Of a stretch of DNA of 18,082 nt, positions 15,001-18,082 are shown one piece after another. The DNA lies in NCBI GenBank assembly GCA_007118765.1, contig SKQZ01000081.1:1-18082 (forward strand), written 5' to 3'. This stretch comes from Candidatus Hydrogenedentota bacterium. Its GTDB lineage: Bacteria > Hydrogenedentota > Hydrogenedentia > Hydrogenedentales > CAITNO01. The notes below the pieces were generated by a model. The model did no database searches, was not told the DNA's origin, and saw nothing but the letters and a program-made list of their open reading frames with translations. The stretch's first letter is position 1. Each line of letters begins with the position of its first letter. The position numbers and the translations under genes are program-made.

Positions 15001-18000
15001 AGGCTTCTTTGGCTTTTTCAGCAGTAGGCGTTCCGTCCGGCTGATACTCGGGGGAAAGCGTGATGGGCCCGGATTCTGTAAACGCCTTTTTGTCTTGGAT
15101 GCCGAACATCTCAAAGGCGGCTTGGTTGCCGGCAGTGAACCTGCCTGTTGACACGTCAAGGATCATCATGGCATCCCGCGAACCTTCGAACAATACCCGG
15201 TATGTTACTTCGCTTTCGCGCAACGCCTCCTCTATTAGTTTCCGTGTTGTAATATCGCTCAGAATGCCGTCAATGCGAACGACGGAATTGGTTTCGTCAT
15301 AAATGCATTGGCGCCGGTCGCGTACCCAGCAGATACTGTTGTCCGGCCTTGTGATGCGATACTCGATGTCCACCGTACCTGTTTGCTCGAGCTGGTTCCA
15401 GATGGATGCCACTTTCTGGGCATCTTCAGAGACCACGACCTCGCGCCACAGCAACGGGTTCTCGTAAAACTCTTCTGCCGGACGTCCATACAGTTTCTGG
15501 GTGGCGGGCGTGATGTACTGCAAGGTCAGGTTGGGGAAGGGGGAGGCCGTCCAGACAACGTCATTCATGGCATTGAGAATACTGGTCAACCGGTCTTTGC
15601 TTTCGCGCAGTGCGGCCTCCATCTGCTTGCGTGCGGTGATATCGAGGTCAGCGCCGCGATATCCGGTTCGTTCACCTGCTTCATTGAATACCGGCAGGCC
15701 ATTGGTTGATACGATAACACTGTGACCGTCCTTGTGTTGGATCAGGTTTTCGTAATTCCGGATGGTCTCGCATCTTCCCATTATCGCCTGTGATTCTTTA
15801 ATGAACGGTTCGCGTCCCTCTTCCGGATGCAGGTCATAATAATGCATCTTGCCGACCAACTCGTCCGGTTCATAGCCGAAAACATCGCGGGCCGCATCGC
15901 TCACATACGTATACAGTCCCGACAGGTCTATCTCCCATATCACCTCACGGCTTTGCAGGGAGATTTGCTCGAAGCGCGCGTTACTTGCCGCTAAGTCCCG
16001 TTGCATTTCAAATTCATGTGTCACATCACGAAAGACCAAAACGGCGCCCATCAGTTCGCCGCTCATGGTGCGGATGGGGGCGCAGCTATCGGCAATATGG
16101 CTTTCTGTGCCGTCCCGGGACGTCAAAATGGTATGGTTTGCCAGATTCACCGCCTGCCCCGTGGACAGGGCCTCCCATATCGGAATTTCGGCCGGCTCGC
16201 CCGTACGGCCGTTGACAATCGAGAAAACCTCCTCAATGCGCCTTCCCGCGGCGTCTTCGGGCGTCCAACCGGTCAATGCCGCCGCTGCGGCGTTTATCTC
16301 AATCACATGGCCGTTCATATCCGTGCTGATCACGCCGTCGCCAATGGAGCGCAACGTGGCGGCGGTTCGGGCCTCGCTGATGCGCAGTGTTTCCTGGGCT
16401 TCCCGTATATCCGTGATATCGTGGAAAACGGATAGTTTGCACGGTGTCCCGTCGCTGTCTGTCACCGGAGTATCGTAGACATCAAAGATGCGTCCGAGTT
16501 GCAGAAATGTGCATTCCCAATGCACGGTTTTGCCCTGAAATACTTCATCGTTCATACACCATGTGCACGGCGCCGACAGGCCATGCAGGTAGTCATAACA
16601 CTTCCGTCCTTCCGGACTGCCGAATTGCTCGCGCAGTGCGGGGTTCACATACCGGATGTCATAGTCTTTGGACACCAGGTATACCCCGTTGGGCATTCCG
16701 TCGAGAATGCGTTCAAGTTTTGTTTGTTCTGTTCTGAGTTGTGATTCGCTTGCTTCCAATGCGGCGGTGCGACGGGCCACTTCTGTCTCCAGCCGTGCGC
16801 GATGATTCGTAAACCACAAAATAAAGGCGGTTAATGCAACCGTTAACAGGAGGCCCGCGGCCGCGATGGCCCATCCAACCCAAAGGCCGTGAGCAGCCAA
16901 CCACGATGGTTCGGCGTGAATTGCCAATGCATAGGCATTGCCAAAGGCAAAAAAGGGAACAATCACGCACAGGTCGTGAGGTTGGGTATGGTCACAAAAA
17001 TACCGGCTGGCTTGATACACTGACGAAGTAGCCAGGAATTGCGGCGGTGCATGCGGCTTCAGCTGATACAACTCCACGGCGATGCCGTGATGTTGTTGGC
17101 CCGCTTGAGTCAACGCGTGCCGCAACATGGGGCGAAAACGAAATGTAACCAAGGCAAAACCGTACAGGTCTTCTCCGTTCCAAACAGGCCGAAAGGTCAG
17201 CGTGCCACGTTGGATACTGTCTTCTTGTACCAGAATAATGGGGTCGGTTGTTGTTGTCATGCCCGTGTGCACGGCTTTTTCAAGCGCTTCAAGGCGTGCT
17301 GCCTCCGAGCCGACATCATAGCCGTAAACATTTTCGTTGCCTACCTCTGGCGCCACATAGATAACCGGGTAGTAGATATCGCGCCCACTCACTGGCACGG
17401 GATCGTTGTCAGGTCCTTTCTCCCATACGGCAAAGGTGTCTATATGTGATGCCCGGATGTGTTCTTCGAAGTGCGGCAGTTCATGTGCCGGTACGGCTTG
17501 GGCAAACTCCCACGACTGGGAAAGACCGTCACCCGCCAAGACGCTCGCGAATATGTCGAACTCAGAAGGATCAACAAGTTCGCTGGCATCAAAAAAGGCG
17601 CCCAAACTTTCAACGCGCATGCGCATGTCGCGGATAGATTCTGTGACTGCGCCCCCTTTTGCGCGGGCCAATGCTTCAAAGGTACTATGCTGGACACGGC
17701 GTTCTATCGAGTAGGCCATCCACGAGATGGCTAGTGTAAGGGCCAGCCCGATACATGCGCAAATGGTTGCTTCCACATAGCGCAAGTAATGGGGGCGTTC
17801 TTCTTGTGGCAACAGATAGCGTTTTCGGAGGGCGATGCTGCCTGCCGCCAACACGGCCAACAGGGCGATCGTAAATATCAGTGGAAACACACGTGCCCGG
17901 GTGACTGCCTTATGCCAATCGTCGGCGCCGATGTCCGCTGCAATGGAGAGTATTACCGTTCTTGTGACAGGGTCAAATACCGGCGCGAAGGCACTGATAA

Positions 18001-18082
18001 AGGTGCCGTACTCATCTGTGTAAGGGCCGACGGACACGGTGATGCCATCTCGAAATACGGAGCCCAGCTCGTCCGGCGGCAA
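12026..18082 (-). CDS. Very large hybrid histidine kinase with CHASE, seven PAS, two REC and Hpt; 5' end cut by window edge
   Basis: 2018 codons are visible and the frame is open at the right edge, so the true N-terminus lies outside. Residue numbers count from the edge. Residues 1-60 look like the end of a periplasmic Cache-type sensor (GPYTDEYGTFISAFAPVFDP, then ADIGADDW). TM helices lie at about 66-85, 103-125 and 400-424. A CHASE domain lies between the second and third (about 135-385; ARLEALEKAVHTG, LTFRPVW). Seven PAS domains follow (about 451-560, 568-690, 700-818, 828-948, 957-1078, 1087-1208, 1216-1336). The core has His1378 in SHEIRTPLNG, Asn1495, DTGIGIP and GGTGLGLA. The two receivers are complete (Asp1668/Lys1720 and Asp1813/Lys1868), and the Hpt domain has His1964 in QAHSIKG. 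The first PAS carries Cys495, Cys506 and Cys509. The layout resembles an extended BarA/ArcB-type phosphorelay in the inner membrane. The cyclase follows with an ATGA overlap and is its probable output. The signals sensed are unknown. Confidence 0.95.
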   Translation of the reverse strand: MPPDELGSVFRDGITVSVGPYTDEYGTFISAFAPVFDPVTRTVILSIAADIGADDWHKAVTRARVFPLIFTIALLAVLAAGSIALRKRYLLPQEERPHYLRYVEATICACIGLALTLAISWMAYSIERRVQHSTFEALARAKGGAVTESIRDMRMRVESLGAFFDASELVDPSEFDIFASVLAGDGLSQSWEFAQAVPAHELPHFEEHIRASHIDTFAVWEKGPDNDPVPVSGRDIYYPVIYVAPEVGNENVYGYDVGSEAARLEALEKAVHTGMTTTTDPIILVQEDSIQRGTLTFRPVWNGEDLYGFALVTFRFRPMLRHALTQAGQQHHGIAVELYQLKPHAPPQFLATSSVYQASRYFCDHTQPHDLCVIVPFFAFGNAYALAIHAEPSWLAAHGLWVGWAIAAAGLLLTVALTAFILWFTNHRARLETEVARRTAALEASESQLRTEQTKLERILDGMPNGVYLVSKDYDIRYVNPALREQFGSPEGRKCYDYLHGLSAPCTWCMNDEVFQGKTVHWECTFLQLGRIFDVYDTPVTDSDGTPCKLSVFHDITDIREAQETLRISEARTAATLRSIGDGVISTDMNGHVIEINAAAAALTGWTPEDAAGRRIEEVFSIVNGRTGEPAEIPIWEALSTGQAVNLANHTILTSRDGTESHIADSCAPIRTMSGELMGAVLVFRDVTHEFEMQRDLAASNARFEQISLQSREVIWEIDLSGLYTYVSDAARDVFGYEPDELVGKMHYYDLHPEEGREPFIKESQAIMGRCETIRNYENLIQHKDGHSVIVSTNGLPVFNEAGERTGYRGADLDITARKQMEAALRESKDRLTSILNAMNDVVWTASPFPNLTLQYITPATQKLYGRPAEEFYENPLLWREVVVSEDAQKVASIWNQLEQTGTVDIEYRITRPDNSICWVRDRRQCIYDETNSVVRIDGILSDITTRKLIEEALRESEVTYRVLFEGSRDAMMILDVSTGRFTAGNQAAFEMFGIQDKKAFTESGPITLSPEYQPDGTPTAEKAKEAFSIAQREGAHYFDWVHQRANGETFPATVLLNKIVTQKKLFLQATVRDITEQKKAEEALQLSREQYMLAVNGSNDGIFDWDLRTNDLFLSPKWKQMIGYEDEELPNAFPTFEDRIHPDDKPRVMDYVQQYLKGNIDTYAIEFRFLHRDGHYLWILARGEALRDEQGIPYRMAGSHSDITARKEAEEALRASEEKHRLLAENTMDAIWQMDMTLRFTYINPACERLVGYTPEEYIGTSLQDHCTPETMATISEVMAEAIANNESSSLLEVELFHKDGTLSPFEIHATMIRDEAGLPIAIQGVTRDIRERKQAEKELLETNRRLEEAIGLANQMAAEAEMANAAKGAFLANVSHEIRTPLNGIIGMTTLLLDTDMIPSQRRCAEVIRDSGESLLWLINDILDFSKIEAGKLELETIDFDLHSLLDDFATLLGVKADEKGLELVCAAEPDVPPWLRGDPGRLRQILTNLAGNAIKFTHAGEVVVNVSKLSENEAGALLRFSVRDTGIGIPPDKQDKLFQSFTQVDATTTRVYGGTGLGLAITKQLVELMQGEVGFTSTEGEGSEFWFVVRLPVREDSGHDTLPSADLRGARTLVVDDNAANREMLCAQLRAIGMTPAEAANGTVALEMLREAKEAGRAYNIAILDMLMPGMDGETLGRAIQEDEALNSTSLVMMTSIGRRGDARRLEYIGFDVYLTKPVRQADLYDCLSAALASDKDDEKTRRRPIVTRHYVRELRRYHAHVLLAEDNTVNQQVAVGMLQKMGVSVNVVNNGREALAALAKHAYDLVLMDVQMPEMDGLEASRQIRKSTSRIDDPNVPIIAMTAHITKEARDACMEATMNDYISKPLDPGALADVLKKWLPEKKRVKDVFEKSREDEMEPAEMDGGDVLFDKAGLLARVMNDMNLAQVLVATFLGDMPQQLADLEDLLNKGDIAGATRQAHSIKGASANVGAVALSQVAAAMETAGKEGETTSMKELLQELKQCLNDTEQAMETL

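Noticed and set aside
12026..18082. Possible frameshift or artificial join in the 2018-codon kinase
   Set aside because: All domains follow in sensible order in one frame with continuous linkers, and each catalytic residue is present.

Overview
The window looks like ordinary chromosomal DNA from a Gram-negative bacterium of moderately high G+C. The evidence is AGGAG-type ribosome sites, membrane sensors with periplasmic loops, and many PAS-rich hybrid kinases. The style of the kinases (PAS chains joined by DITERK-type linkers, CHASE sensor, GGEEF response regulator) fits deltaproteobacteria or poorly cultured phyla with a similar signalling repertoire. The sequence alone does not settle the taxon. 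I see no rRNA, tRNA, CRISPR array, insertion sequence, integrase or phage gene.

Left part (1-5800, all on the minus strand, so read from right to left): topA (zinc-finger-free DNA topoisomerase I with a Lys/Ala-rich tail, TTG start), then thiD (HMP/HMP-P kinase) 19 bp later. Next comes a 415-residue coiled-coil protein that resembles the N-terminal and middle parts of a family of Mrr-type restriction endonucleases but has no nuclease domain. Last is a GTG-started metallo-beta-lactamase-fold hydrolase that runs off the left edge. A 482-bp divergent gap (5801-6282) separates topA from the plus-strand gene.

Middle (6283-8352, plus strand): a complete YyaL/SSP411-type protein with a thioredoxin-like domain (CHWC) followed by an alpha/alpha-barrel-like region. 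It converges on the signalling cluster with only 14 bp between the stop codons.

Right part (8367-18082, minus strand): a tightly packed three-gene signalling operon. The first gene is a very large hybrid histidine kinase, cut by the right edge: periplasmic sensor, TM, TM, CHASE, TM, seven PAS, HisKA, HATPase, REC, REC, Hpt. The second is a single-receiver GGEEF diguanylate cyclase with an I-site, overlapping the kinase by ATGA. The third is a second hybrid kinase: degenerate REC, three PAS, HisKA, HATPase, REC. All phosphorelay residues needed for His-Asp-His-Asp transfer are visible. The likely logic is that many sensed inputs are gathered by the large kinase, passed through its Hpt to the cyclase receiver, and turned into c-di-GMP, with the second kinase feeding in or tuning the output. 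That wiring is inference from co-location and domain content.

No clearly new system is proven here. The items most worth a second look are the nuclease-less Mrr-family protein, the cysteine-bearing first PAS and the unusual input end of the large kinase, and the receiver of the second kinase that has lost its phospho-acceptor.
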